From: an uncultured Acidobacteriota bacterium
GTDB lineage: Bacteria > Acidobacteriota > Blastocatellia > RBC074
Length of the DNA: 17,933 bases
NCBI GenBank assembly: GCA_937967285.1
Contig: CALBSU010000769.1
Coordinates: forward strand, 1 to 17,933
Direction of reading: 5' to 3'
Below the pieces are notes generated by a model that was not told the DNA's origin, searched no databases, and saw nothing but the letters and a program-made list of their open reading frames with translations. Made by a program: the position numbers and the translations under genes. This document shows positions 10,550 to 17,933 of this stretch, one piece after another (positions within the stretch are counted from its first letter, which is position 1; the number at the start of each line of letters is the position of its first letter).

Positions 10550-11926
10550 TTGGAGACGCTCGACAGTTTGAGATCCGATCCTCGAGTCGCGGTCCGTCGC
10601 GAGGGCGATCCGGATCCGGACGGCGGTTGCGTCGTTTACTGGATGCAGCGCGCTCAGCGCGGCGAGGACAATCCGGCGCTCGACGCGGCGATTCAGGTGG
10701 CGAATCTGATCGGGCGTCCCGTGGCGGTCTTCTTCGGACTTCATCCGGGCTACCCGAACGCCAACCAGAGGCACTATTCGTTTCTCATCGACGGCCTCGA
10801 GCAGACTCGCGAAGCGGTCGAAAAACGCGGCGCCGCTTTCGTCTTCAGGCCGTACCCGGATCACGATCTGATCTCGTTCTGCAGCGAAGTGCGCGCCTCG
10901 CTGGTTGTGGGCGACGAGAATCCGCTGAGGGAGGCGGAAGGCTGGCGGCGCAGCGCGGCCGCCAGGCTGAAAGTCCCGTTCTGGACCGTCGATGCCGACG
11001 TGATTGTCCCGTCGCGGTTCTTTGAGAAGGAAGAGTACGCGGCGCGGACCATCCGCCCCAAAATCAATCGGCTGCTGCCGGCGTTTCTTGTCCCGCCGGC
11101 GAATCCGAAGGCCCGCCATCGGTGGCCCGAAGGTAAGAAACCGTCATCCGGGACGATCGACAAGGCAGGGCTCATCAGAAGCCTGCCGCTCGACAGATCG
11201 GCCTCGCCCGTTGAAGGCGTGACAGGCGGAGCCCGCGAGGCGAAACGCGCTCTCAAACGCTTCATCGATCAGAGGCTGGCAAATTACGACACCGACAGAA
11301 ATAAGCCGGAAATCCCGGGAACCAGCGAGCTCTCGCATTTTCTGCACTTCGGGCAGATCAGTCCGTTGAGAGTTGCACTCGAAGTCAGTTCAGCCGAAGC
11401 GCCCGCCGGGGCGGCCTTTCTCGAGGAGCTGATCGTGAGACGCGAACTGGCGATAAACTATGTCGCCCGCAATCCGCATTACGACAGCCTCAAGGGATGT
11501 CACGAGTGGGCCCGCAAAACGCTCGCGGAACACGCCGCAGATGAGCGTGAATATTTATATGATGCCGAGCGGTTCGAGTCGGCGACCACTCACGATCCGC
11601 TCTGGAACGCCGCCCAGTCAGAAATGGTCAAAACCGGAAGAATGCATGGTTTCATGCGGATGTACTGGGCGAAGAAGATTCTCGAATGGACCTCGTCCCC
11701 GGAGGAGGCCTTTGACATCGCAGTCAGCTTGAACGACAGATACGAACTGGATGGGCGCGATCCCAACGGCTATACCGGGGTTGCGTGGGCGATCGGCGGC
11801 AAGCACGATCGCCCCTGGGGCCCGGCACGGCCGGTCTTCGGCCTGATCAGGTACATGAATGCACGCGGCTGCGCAAGGAAGTTCGACGTCGACGCGTACA
11901 TCTCCAGGGTTGGCGAAATGTCGTAA
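10550..11926 (+). CDS. phr: class II CPD photolyase (deoxyribodipyrimidine photo-lyase)
   Basis: This enzyme of about 458 residues uses reduced FAD and blue/near-UV light to split cyclobutane pyrimidine dimers. Class II features are clear: YWMQRAQR at 30-37 opening the antenna-like domain, ELSHFLHFGQIS, EELIVRRELAINY, the FAD-pocket stretch THDPLWNAAQSEMVKTGRMH, and MRMYWAKKILEW with the class II tryptophans, then LDGRDPNGYTGVAWAIGG near the end. Length is normal for the class. No ATG is available; TTG occurs at 10544 and 10550. GGGAG (10538-10542) is seven bases from the second TTG but one base from the first, so 10550 is chosen. It follows the SRPBCC gene by two bases. Light-induced photolyase genes near CarH-type regulators fit known biology. 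Confidence 0.95.
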   Translation: METLDSLRSDPRVAVRREGDPDPDGGCVVYWMQRAQRGEDNPALDAAIQVANLIGRPVAVFFGLHPGYPNANQRHYSFLIDGLEQTREAVEKRGAAFVFRPYPDHDLISFCSEVRASLVVGDENPLREAEGWRRSAAARLKVPFWTVDADVIVPSRFFEKEEYAARTIRPKINRLLPAFLVPPANPKARHRWPEGKKPSSGTIDKAGLIRSLPLDRSASPVEGVTGGAREAKRALKRFIDQRLANYDTDRNKPEIPGTSELSHFLHFGQISPLRVALEVSSAEAPAGAAFLEELIVRRELAINYVARNPHYDSLKGCHEWARKTLAEHAADEREYLYDAERFESATTHDPLWNAAQSEMVKTGRMHGFMRMYWAKKILEWTSSPEEAFDIAVSLNDRYELDGRDPNGYTGVAWAIGGKHDRPWGPARPVFGLIRYMNARGCARKFDVDAYISRVGEMS

Positions 11927-11979
11927 CGGAAATCGTCTGATTTACGTTTCTACATTCCTTGCACGCATGGAAGAATATA

Positions 11980-13035
11980 ATGTCATCCATAACATTTCCG
12001 ACGGAAAAGAAAATGACAGCAGAGTTACCCTCATCAGCCGATGTCTGGAGCATGGCGCGGTGGAAGGAGATAGAGAGCGATACGCGGCGGCGCGCGCTTG
12101 AGTCTTCGACCGATGCCGAGGCGTGGGATGTCCTCTCCCGTCAGGCCCGCGCCGTGCTGAGAAAATACAGCACCAGTTTTTATATCGTCACCAGGTTTCT
12201 GCCGCCATACAAGCGGGCGCGCGTTGAGGCGATCTATGCCGCGGTCAGGTATCCCGACGAGATCGTCGATACCTTCCCCCTCTCGCAGGTGCAGCGGGCG
12301 AAGCAGGTCGATGCCTGGGCCGCGGAATATGATTCGGCTCTCCGCTGCTCATCCGTCAGCGAGATGCTCAGGACGGGCACGTCTTCGTTCGTCGCGGGTT
12401 TTGCACGGGTCGTGCAGGAAGCCGGCATTCCGGCCGAACACTACCATTCGTTTCTCGATGCGATGCGTCTCGACATCTGGCCCCGCGAGTTCGAAACCCT
12501 CGACGACCTGATCGAATCCTACATCTACGGCAGCGCGATCGTCGTCGGATATTTCCTGACCTATGTCTACGGCTCTCCGCAGCCGCGGGATTTCGACAGG
12601 GCATTGCGCAGCGCACGCGACCTCGGGATCGCGCTCCAGCTGACCAATTTTCTGCGGGATGTCGCTGAGGACCAGCGCCGCGGGAGGATCTATCTGCCGC
12701 AGGATATGCTGCGAAGCGAGGGCATAAGACGGATCGACGCTCACGACGATCAGCAGCGGCCGGCGCTCAATCGGGTGCTTCGCGAACTGACACGGATTGC
12801 CGACGACTACTACGACTCGTCGCTGGCGGATCTCGACGCATTCAATCCCGACAGCAGGGTTGCGATCAAGGCCTGCATCGACGTCTATCGCCAGCTCAAT
12901 TCGCAGATCGGCGCCAGCCCGCGGGGAATTCTGCACCGCGAAAGCGTTTCGATGCGACGGAAATTCATGGTCCTTCCCCAGAGCAAGTACTGGCGGCTGC
13001 CGCTCGCTTATCTGAGGGACTCGAGGAGTTTGTAG
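11980..13035 (+). CDS. crtB: phytoene synthase (phytoene/squalene synthase family)
   Basis: This enzyme joins two geranylgeranyl diphosphates head to head to make phytoene, the first committed C40 carotenoid step. With the ATG at 11980 it has 351 residues. YSTSFYIVTRFLP precedes the first aspartate-rich motif DEIVD at 93-97, and the second is NFLRDVAED at 223-231, followed by GRIYLPQDML. GGAAG (11969-11973) lies six bases before this ATG. A TTG at 11959 would add seven residues, and ATG 12013 would remove eleven. A perfect TATAAT (11976-11981) overlaps the chosen start without a matching -35 box; if it is an internal promoter, 12013 is the real start. Squalene synthase-like function is formally possible, but the adjoining crtI and crtE make phytoene synthase much more likely. 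Confidence 0.92.
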   Translation: MSSITFPTEKKMTAELPSSADVWSMARWKEIESDTRRRALESSTDAEAWDVLSRQARAVLRKYSTSFYIVTRFLPPYKRARVEAIYAAVRYPDEIVDTFPLSQVQRAKQVDAWAAEYDSALRCSSVSEMLRTGTSSFVAGFARVVQEAGIPAEHYHSFLDAMRLDIWPREFETLDDLIESYIYGSAIVVGYFLTYVYGSPQPRDFDRALRSARDLGIALQLTNFLRDVAEDQRRGRIYLPQDMLRSEGIRRIDAHDDQQRPALNRVLRELTRIADDYYDSSLADLDAFNPDSRVAIKACIDVYRQLNSQIGASPRGILHRESVSMRRKFMVLPQSKYWRLPLAYLRDSRSL

Positions 13036-13038
13036 ATT

Positions 13039-14583
13039 ATGGGCACCAACGGAAACGGTAACGGAAATGGAAAGAAGAACGGGAACGGCGCCAGGCCCGA
13101 CCCCGTGATCGTCATCGGCGGCGGGCTCGGAGGACTGAGCGCGGCGATTCACCTCAGGCTGTGCGGCCGATCGGTCATTCTGCTGGAGGCCAACGACAGG
13201 GTCGGAGGCAGGGCCAATATCATCGAACGCGACGGTTTCACATTTGACACCGGCCCTTCATTGCTCAATTATCCCTGGGTCTTCGAGGATCTGTTCCGGG
13301 CGGCCGGCCGCGAGTTGAAGGATTATGTCGAGTTGATTCCGGTCGACCCATCCGTCAGTTTTCAGTGGATGGACGGGACGAAATTCTCGCTCACATCGAA
13401 TTTTCAGCGTCTGGTGGAAGAGTGCGAACGCATAGAGCCCGGATCCCGCCCAGGATTCGCCGCCTTCATGGAAGATGCGGCGATCAAGTACAGGCTCTCG
13501 TTCGATAAACTGGTAACGCGAAACGAGGACAACCCGTTAAAATGGATCGGCGCGCTCAAGCCGTCCGAGATCGCCCGGCTCAGCGTCTGGCGATCACTCG
13601 ACGGCGAGCTGGCGCGGTTCTTCAGGAGCCGCTACATCCGCGAGGCGCTCGGCTCATACGGCATGTACCTCGGCGGATCGCCATATGATCTGCCCGGTCT
13701 CTTCACCATCCTTTCATACGGTGAACTGGCTTACGGCCTGTGGCTGCCTAAGGGAGGCATCTACGGACTGGTGCGGGGCGTCGAGCGACTGGCCAGGGAG
13801 CTCGGCGTAGTGATCATGACCGGTCAGCGCGTCAGGAAGATCGTCGTTCAGGATCGCAAGGTAACCGGAGTCGAGATGTCGGACGGCACGTTCCGCCACG
13901 CATCCGTCGTGGTCTCGAACGTCGATGTGCCGACGACCAACACTGAGCTGCTCGGAGATTACAGGCTCAGATCGACGCTCAGGAGCAGGATCTCGAGAAC
14001 CCGCATGACCCCGGGGGTTATGACCTTCTACTGGGGCATTCGCGGGCAGGTCGAAAACCTCGGCCACCATACGATCTTTCTCCCTGATCAGTTCTCCGGG
14101 GCCTTCGACGATCTGCTGCAGAGAAAACGGATTCCGCAGAATCTGCCGTTCTATGTTGCAGTTCCGTCCGCCACCGATCCACAACTGGCGCCCGCGGGGG
14201 ACACTGCGATGTTTGTGCTCGTGCCGACGCCGCTGCTCAGCGAAATGCCCGGCATCGACTGGGATGTGGCTGTCGCTGATGTCAAGAGAAAGGTCCTCGA
14301 GAGGCTGTGGCACGACGGCGTGGATATCGATCCGGAGAGGATCGTTGTCGAGGAGGTCTACACGCCGGAGGAGTGGAGCCGCAGGTTCGGTCTTTACGAC
14401 GGATCCGCATTCGGCGCGGCGCATACTCTCTTTCAGGTCGGGCCTTTCAGGGACCGCAACTATTCGAGCGAGGTTGAAGGGCTCTTTTACGTCGGGGCCA
14501 GCACGACTCCCGGGACTGGAATGCCGATGGTGGTTCTGGGTGGCAAGCTGACAGCCGAAAGAATACAGGCCAGTGTACAGTAA
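13039..14583 (+). CDS. crtI: phytoene desaturase (CrtI family, FAD-dependent)
   Basis: A 514-residue flavoprotein that introduces double bases' equivalent, that is double bonds, into phytoene, normally yielding neurosporene or lycopene. The FAD-binding motif GGGLGG is at 27-32 with E50 closing the dinucleotide fold, followed by GGRANIIERDGFTFDTGPSL. The C-terminal CrtI signature has GLFYVGASTTPGTGMP and VVLGGKL. The AAHTLFQVGPFRDRN form resembles fungal, archaeal and some non-proteobacterial CrtI. Residues 2-17 are an Asn/Gly-rich stretch encoded by a hexanucleotide repeat and are probably disordered. GAGGAG (13023-13028) lies ten bases upstream of the ATG, three bases past the crtB stop. Paralogous carotenoid oxygenases or saturases share the fold, so the number of desaturation steps cannot be read from sequence. 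Confidence 0.93.
   Translation: MGTNGNGNGNGKKNGNGARPDPVIVIGGGLGGLSAAIHLRLCGRSVILLEANDRVGGRANIIERDGFTFDTGPSLLNYPWVFEDLFRAAGRELKDYVELIPVDPSVSFQWMDGTKFSLTSNFQRLVEECERIEPGSRPGFAAFMEDAAIKYRLSFDKLVTRNEDNPLKWIGALKPSEIARLSVWRSLDGELARFFRSRYIREALGSYGMYLGGSPYDLPGLFTILSYGELAYGLWLPKGGIYGLVRGVERLARELGVVIMTGQRVRKIVVQDRKVTGVEMSDGTFRHASVVVSNVDVPTTNTELLGDYRLRSTLRSRISRTRMTPGVMTFYWGIRGQVENLGHHTIFLPDQFSGAFDDLLQRKRIPQNLPFYVAVPSATDPQLAPAGDTAMFVLVPTPLLSEMPGIDWDVAVADVKRKVLERLWHDGVDIDPERIVVEEVYTPEEWSRRFGLYDGSAFGAAHTLFQVGPFRDRNYSSEVEGLFYVGASTTPGTGMPMVVLGGKLTAERIQASVQ
13048..13089 (+). repeat. hexanucleotide (AACGGN) repeat at the crtI 5' end
   Basis: Seven 6-base units read AACGGA, AACGGT, AACGGA, AATGGA, AAGAAG, AACGGG, AACGGC and encode alternating Asn-Gly with one Lys-Lys. 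Because units are six bases, gain or loss keeps the reading frame. Confidence 0.7.
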
Positions 14584-15328
14584 GATCGACGGGGACGGTC
14601 CGCGCATCTTCGTCGGTCTGCACGGATGGAGCGGAGACCACCGGACATTCGATCCGGTCCTGACGAGACGCCCCGCGGATTCGACCTTCATCAGCTATGA
14701 TCTGCCCGGGTGCGGCCGTTCCGACAAACCGCATTCCTGGACCCTCGATGCGCTCTCCGCTGAGATCTCGGATGAGCTCTCGCGCATCGGTTCGGACGGG
14801 CTGACGCTGGTCGGCAACTGCAGCGGGGCGCTCCTCGGCTTGCTGGCCCTGCCCAGGGTCGGAAGCCTTGTCAGGAGGCTGGTACTGATCGATCCGTTCG
14901 CATATGTGCCGTGGTATTTCCGGGTCTTCGTCGGAAATCCGATCGGAAAATACGCATACTACACGACCTTTGCGAATCCGATCGGGCGCTGGATCACCAA
15001 TCTTTCGCTTCGTGAACACAGGACCGAAGGTTCGGATCTGACCGAATCTTTCGGGTCCGTCGATCACGATGCGGCTTACAGATATCTCGATCTGCTGACT
15101 TCGATAGACGGAATCGGACGCTTCGCGGAGGTCCGGCATCCGATTCAGATCGTCTATGGCGCGAGGACCTTCGGAGCGATCAAGCGGTCGGTTTCGATGT
15201 GGCAGGGGATCTGGCCGCAGGCTGAGGCGATCGAACTGGCCGCCGCCGCCCACCTTCCGATCCAGGAGGATCCGGACGGTTTATGTCGCGTCATATTCAA
15301 TGAACAGCCCATGAAGACGGGCTCCTAA
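14573..15328 (+). CDS. alpha/beta hydrolase with apparent cysteine nucleophile
   Basis: A 251-residue alpha/beta-hydrolase-fold protein. The oxyanion segment HGWSGDH is at 17-23, the DLPGCGRSDKP loop at 43-53, and the nucleophile elbow reads GNCSGA (81-86). Cys83 therefore takes the place of the usual serine, as in dienelactone hydrolases. His227 in AHLPIQEDP is the expected catalytic histidine. The usual acid position after the IVYGARTFG strand has no aspartate; D107 in LVLIDPF, at the end of the preceding strand, may serve, as in some lipases and dehalogenases. The start is GTG, 11 bases inside crtI in another frame, so translation is probably coupled. Sitting between crtI and crtE points to a carotenoid-related job, such as acting on an ester or glycoside-acyl group, but no function is recognised. 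No signal peptide, so cytoplasmic. Confidence 0.83.
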   Translation: MYSKIDGDGPRIFVGLHGWSGDHRTFDPVLTRRPADSTFISYDLPGCGRSDKPHSWTLDALSAEISDELSRIGSDGLTLVGNCSGALLGLLALPRVGSLVRRLVLIDPFAYVPWYFRVFVGNPIGKYAYYTTFANPIGRWITNLSLREHRTEGSDLTESFGSVDHDAAYRYLDLLTSIDGIGRFAEVRHPIQIVYGARTFGAIKRSVSMWQGIWPQAEAIELAAAAHLPIQEDPDGLCRVIFNEQPMKTGS

Positions 15329-15342
15329 TCAGACTAATCGAA

Positions 15343-16266
15343 ATGTCAAAACGACTTTTCAAATTCATCGACCGGCACAGAGAGCCCCTTGAGGCAGCGC
15401 TGGGCGATAATCTGCCGATCAGCAACCAGCCTCATGCGGCAGAGTTCAACCGGGCGATAGATTACGCGCTCTTCCCGGGCGGCAAGCGGTGGCGTCCGAT
15501 GCTGACGCTGATGGGGGCGGAAGCTGCCGGCGGGGACGTCAGCCGCGCGATCAAATCGGCCTGTGCGATCGAATACCTGCACACCAGTTCGATCATCTTC
15601 GACGACCTGCCGTCAATGGATGACGCCCCCACGCGTCGAGGACGGCAGTCACTCCACGTTGTCTTTGGCGAGAGCGTGGCGCTGCTGGCCGCGCTGGCGC
15701 TGATGAATCAGTCGTACGCGCTGTTCGTCGAGGAGGCTCGCCAGAACGGGCACTGCGAGGCGGGGCTGAATCTGGTTTCAGAGGCCGTCAACTGCATCGG
15801 CTCCAACGGGATGATCGGTGGGCAGGCTGTCGACCTCGCGCTCCAGGGGACCGGTCAGTGCGCCGATGCGCTCGCCAGTCGAAATCTTAAGACCACTGCT
15901 CTGATGAAGCTGACCATGATCGCCGGAGCCGCGGTATGCGGCGCCGACAGGGACGATCTCGGTGCGCTCGCCGAATTCGGTGAATCGCTGGGCATGGCTT
16001 ATCAGATATGCGATGATCTGCTGGATGAACTGGGCATGTCTCAGGAACTCGGCAAGCCGGCCGGACAGGATATCAGGCACGGCCGCTCGACATATGTCGC
16101 CGAGTTCGGCGTCCGGGGCGCCCACCAGCAAGCCTCGACCCTGATCGAAAAGGGACGAGAGGCCCTCGATCGGCGATTCGCCGATCATCCCATGACATCG
16201 CTGCTGATGGATTCAGCCGAAATCATTCTGGGAGGTTCCGGCAGGCTGGTTACACTGGTCGCATAA
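15343..16266 (+). CDS. crtE: geranylgeranyl diphosphate synthase (polyprenyl synthetase family)
   Basis: A 307-residue trans-prenyltransferase that elongates farnesyl diphosphate with isopentenyl diphosphate to the C20 precursor used by CrtB. GGKRWRPML at 46-54 is the substrate-binding start. The first aspartate-rich motif is DDLPSMDD at 87-94 (DDx4D, the type found in bacterial C15/C20 enzymes), followed by TRRGR. The second motif is DDLLD at 224-228, followed by GKPAGQDI. The fifth residue before the first motif is Ser82; farnesyl-specific enzymes such as E. coli IspA have an aromatic residue there, so a C20 product is favoured. MDDAPTRRGR resembles Pantoea CrtE. The ATG is 14 bases past the hydrolase stop and has no evident Shine-Dalgarno sequence, so coupling is likely. 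Confidence 0.92.
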   Translation: MSKRLFKFIDRHREPLEAALGDNLPISNQPHAAEFNRAIDYALFPGGKRWRPMLTLMGAEAAGGDVSRAIKSACAIEYLHTSSIIFDDLPSMDDAPTRRGRQSLHVVFGESVALLAALALMNQSYALFVEEARQNGHCEAGLNLVSEAVNCIGSNGMIGGQAVDLALQGTGQCADALASRNLKTTALMKLTMIAGAAVCGADRDDLGALAEFGESLGMAYQICDDLLDELGMSQELGKPAGQDIRHGRSTYVAEFGVRGAHQQASTLIEKGREALDRRFADHPMTSLLMDSAEIILGGSGRLVTLVA

Positions 16267-16302
16267 TTCGTCATAAATTCATGCTTTATCGATTTGAGGA
16301 TT

Positions 16303-16827
16303 ATGATATCGAGGTTTTTATCGACACTTACGTTACTCGTTTTAGTTTTTTCATTAAATTCCGGAGCGCATGCAACCATTGCCGCCTCGATGACCAGCGA
16401 TGAGGTTCGCGAGGCTACCGCCTTCGAGCTCAAGGACCAGTACGACAAGCTCGAGAAGTACAAGTTTCCCAACGGGCGTGTGACTGTCCTGACCTTCGGC
16501 GACAGGAAAGGTGCGGGCCAGATCGAGGGGTGGGTCAGGCCGCTCTGGGACAGATACGAGAGCCGTATCGATCAGAAGGGTGTGGCAGTGCTTTCGTCCG
16601 TGCCGTCCTTCGCCCGCGGAGTCGTCCGGCGCATCTTCAAGACCCGGGTCAAATACCCTGTGCTGCTCGACTGGAACGGCGACGTCTCAAAGGCTTATGG
16701 CTATCAGGGCGGCTCAGCGGTCCTCTATGTCATCGACAAGCAGGGGCGAATAGTACTCAGCCTGACCGGCGTGGCGGACAGCGCACGACTGGATAAGGTT
16801 TATCGTCAGATAGACAAACTTCTGTGA
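16303..16827 (+). CDS. exported thioredoxin-fold protein without cysteines
   Basis: A 174-residue protein with a signal peptide (about 1-24, cleavage after AHA). The mature part reads like a thioredoxin/peroxiredoxin-type fold: ATAFELKDQYDK, a strand VTVLTFGDRKG where a CxxC or peroxidatic cysteine would be expected, then PVLLDWNGDVSKAYGY and AVLYVIDKQGRIVLSLTG, which match the late strands and turn of redoxin domains. The whole protein contains no cysteine, so thiol chemistry is excluded and a binding or scaffold role is more likely. The ATG at 16303 is preferred to a TTG at 16294 because it begins the signal peptide cleanly; GAGG lies only three bases upstream. It is 36 bases after crtE and 19 before the glycosyltransferase, in a short AT-rich gap that might hold a promoter. 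Function unknown. Confidence 0.7.
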   Translation: MISRFLSTLTLLVLVFSLNSGAHATIAASMTSDEVREATAFELKDQYDKLEKYKFPNGRVTVLTFGDRKGAGQIEGWVRPLWDRYESRIDQKGVAVLSSVPSFARGVVRRIFKTRVKYPVLLDWNGDVSKAYGYQGGSAVLYVIDKQGRIVLSLTGVADSARLDKVYRQIDKLL

Positions 16828-16846
16828 CCATCTCCGGTCAATTAAA

Positions 16847-17933
16847 ATGATATTCCTGGCCGTCGCCCTCTTCATCCTCTTTCTGTCCGCGGTCAATTCG
16901 ATCTTCTGGCCTGCGGTCAAAAGGGAGGCGGGCTCCCGGACGATATCGATTCTCATCCCGGCGAGGAATGAGGAGTCGAATCTGCCCGAGTGTCTCGATT
17001 CGGCCGTCTCCCAGGGCGAGGGCGTCATCGAGATCCTCGTTTACGACGATCATTCGACCGACGGGACTTCCCGGGTTATCGAGTCCTATGCCGAGCGCGA
17101 CCCGAGAGTGAAGCGGATCTCTCCGGAGGATCTCCCGCCCGGATGGTGCGGCAAGAATTTCGCCTGCCACCGCCTGGCATCTGCATCCGCCGGTGACCTG
17201 ATGCTCTTCATCGACGCGGATGCCCGCCTCGTCCCCGGTGCGGCCTCGAGGATGGCCGGGGAGATGCGCCGCCGCCGACTGACCTTTCTGTCATGCTGGC
17301 CCGGGCTCGAGATGCGGGGTTTCTGGGAGAAGGCTCTCATGCCGACGCTCAACTACGTCGTCTTCTCGATATTTCCTGCCCCGCTTTCGCTCTTTATGTC
17401 ATCCAGTTCGCTCGCCCTGGCTCACGGAGCCTGCCTCATGTTCGAAAGAGCGACGTATCAAAAGCTCGGAGGCCATGCGGCGGTTCGCGACCAGATCTTC
17501 GAGGACACGCGGTTGGCTCAGTTATGGCGGGAGAACGGTGAGCGCGGCCTCTGTCTCGACGGACAAAGCATTGTCCGGGTCCGAATGTACAACTCCTTCG
17601 GCGAGATCTGGCAAGGCTTTCAGAAGAATTTCTACCCGGCCTTTCGCCGTCAGTCCTCATTCTGGGCGTTCATTGCTTATCACGGCGCCTTCATGCTGCT
17701 CCCTTTCTTTCTTATCCTGATACGTCCTTCGATGGCGATCTTCTCCGCGGTCGTCGCTGTCATAACGCTCAGAGCGATCCTTGCCTTGCGGTTCCGGCAT
17801 CCGCTTTGGTCCGCGCTTCTTCATCCGGTATCCGAAACGATTCTCCTCGCCATCGGCCTGACCTCCTGGTGGCGCTGCAGGACGGGACGCGGCGTGGCCT
17901 GGAAGGGACGACAATACATGAAAGTAGAAAGTA
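16847..17933 (+). CDS. family 2 glycosyltransferase, carotenoid glucosyltransferase-like (3' end outside window)
   Basis: An open frame of 362 codons runs to the window end without a stop. Residues 1-22 form a membrane helix. The GT2 core follows: IPARNEE at 37-43, DDHSTDGT at 67-74, GWCGKNFACHRLA near 99-111, and the metal-binding DAD in LFIDADA at 123-125. Later come the catalytic ED in QIFEDTRLA, a WQGFQKNFYPAF stretch in place of the usual QxxRW, two or three C-terminal membrane helices, and a GRGVAWKGRQY ending. The GW-GK-ACH motif, C-terminal helices and W-K-G-R-Y tail resemble the carotenoid glycosyltransferases CruC and CrtQ, which glucosylate hydroxylated carotenoids. The ending suggests only a few residues are missing. 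The ATG lacks a clear ribosome binding site, 19 bases past the previous stop. Position beside crtE-crtB-crtI supports a carotenoid substrate; other lipid acceptors are possible. Confidence 0.82.
   Translation, partial: MIFLAVALFILFLSAVNSIFWPAVKREAGSRTISILIPARNEESNLPECLDSAVSQGEGVIEILVYDDHSTDGTSRVIESYAERDPRVKRISPEDLPPGWCGKNFACHRLASASAGDLMLFIDADARLVPGAASRMAGEMRRRRLTFLSCWPGLEMRGFWEKALMPTLNYVVFSIFPAPLSLFMSSSSLALAHGACLMFERATYQKLGGHAAVRDQIFEDTRLAQLWRENGERGLCLDGQSIVRVRMYNSFGEIWQGFQKNFYPAFRRQSSFWAFIAYHGAFMLLPFFLILIRPSMAIFSAVVAVITLRAILALRFRHPLWSALLHPVSETILLAIGLTSWWRCRTGRGVAWKGRQYMKVES

Noticed and set aside
11922..11945. Possible hairpin between photolyase and crtB (AAATC-GTCT-GATTT with flanking CGT/ACG)
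   Set aside because: The stem is short, AT-rich and bulged, and only TTTC follows, so it does not qualify as an intrinsic terminator.
11959..11979. TTG at 11959 as the crtB start
   Set aside because: It would add seven non-conserved residues with no ribosome binding site; ATG 11980 has GGAAG six bases upstream.
13714..14691. 325-codon open frame antisense to crtI
   Set aside because: No recognisable motif and complete overlap with conserved CrtI sequence; a GC-driven shadow.

Overview
The window is 17.9 kb of GC-rich bacterial chromosome (GC not counted), probably from an Acidobacteriota member, possibly class Blastocatellia. The best clue is the last ~220 residues of the large protease at 2013-7784, which match a C-terminal domain known mainly from Solibacter and relatives (TIGR03437 type). 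The taxonomic call is an inference. I saw no rRNA, tRNA, CRISPR array, insertion sequence or phage gene.

Left part (1-7784), cell envelope and secretion. A ChaN-like exported haem-binding family protein (158-1099, +) has its own sigma70-like promoter and a structured leader. It converges on a minus-strand pair: a 1923-residue secreted M36 (fungalysin) metalloprotease carrying IPT/TIG, Ig-like and six Kelch repeats (2013-7784), and a YihY/BrkB membrane protein (1111-2016) whose start overlaps the protease stop by ATGA.

Right part (8003-17933), a light-response and carotenoid island. A MerR-type repressor with a cobalamin-binding domain (8003-8947, -) has every residue known to matter for the CarH photoreceptor. 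It is divergent from a tightly packed plus-strand series: TIGR01777 SDR, SRPBCC protein, class II CPD photolyase, crtB, crtI, an alpha/beta hydrolase with an apparent cysteine nucleophile, crtE, a cysteine-free exported thioredoxin-fold protein, and a family 2 glycosyltransferase resembling carotenoid glucosyltransferases that runs off the window end.

A coherent reading is that CarH with adenosylcobalamin represses the locus in the dark and light releases it. The cell would then make a photolyase to repair UV damage and a carotenoid to quench photo-oxidation: CrtE makes GGPP, CrtB makes phytoene, CrtI desaturates it, and the glycosyltransferase probably decorates the product. No cyclase, hydratase, ketolase or acyltransferase is inside the window, so the final pigment cannot be named. 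The 185-bp AT-rich gap between carH and the SDR gene is the likely control region. It carries two TTGACA direct repeats in the carH promoter and a separate 6-bp inverted repeat on the operon side.
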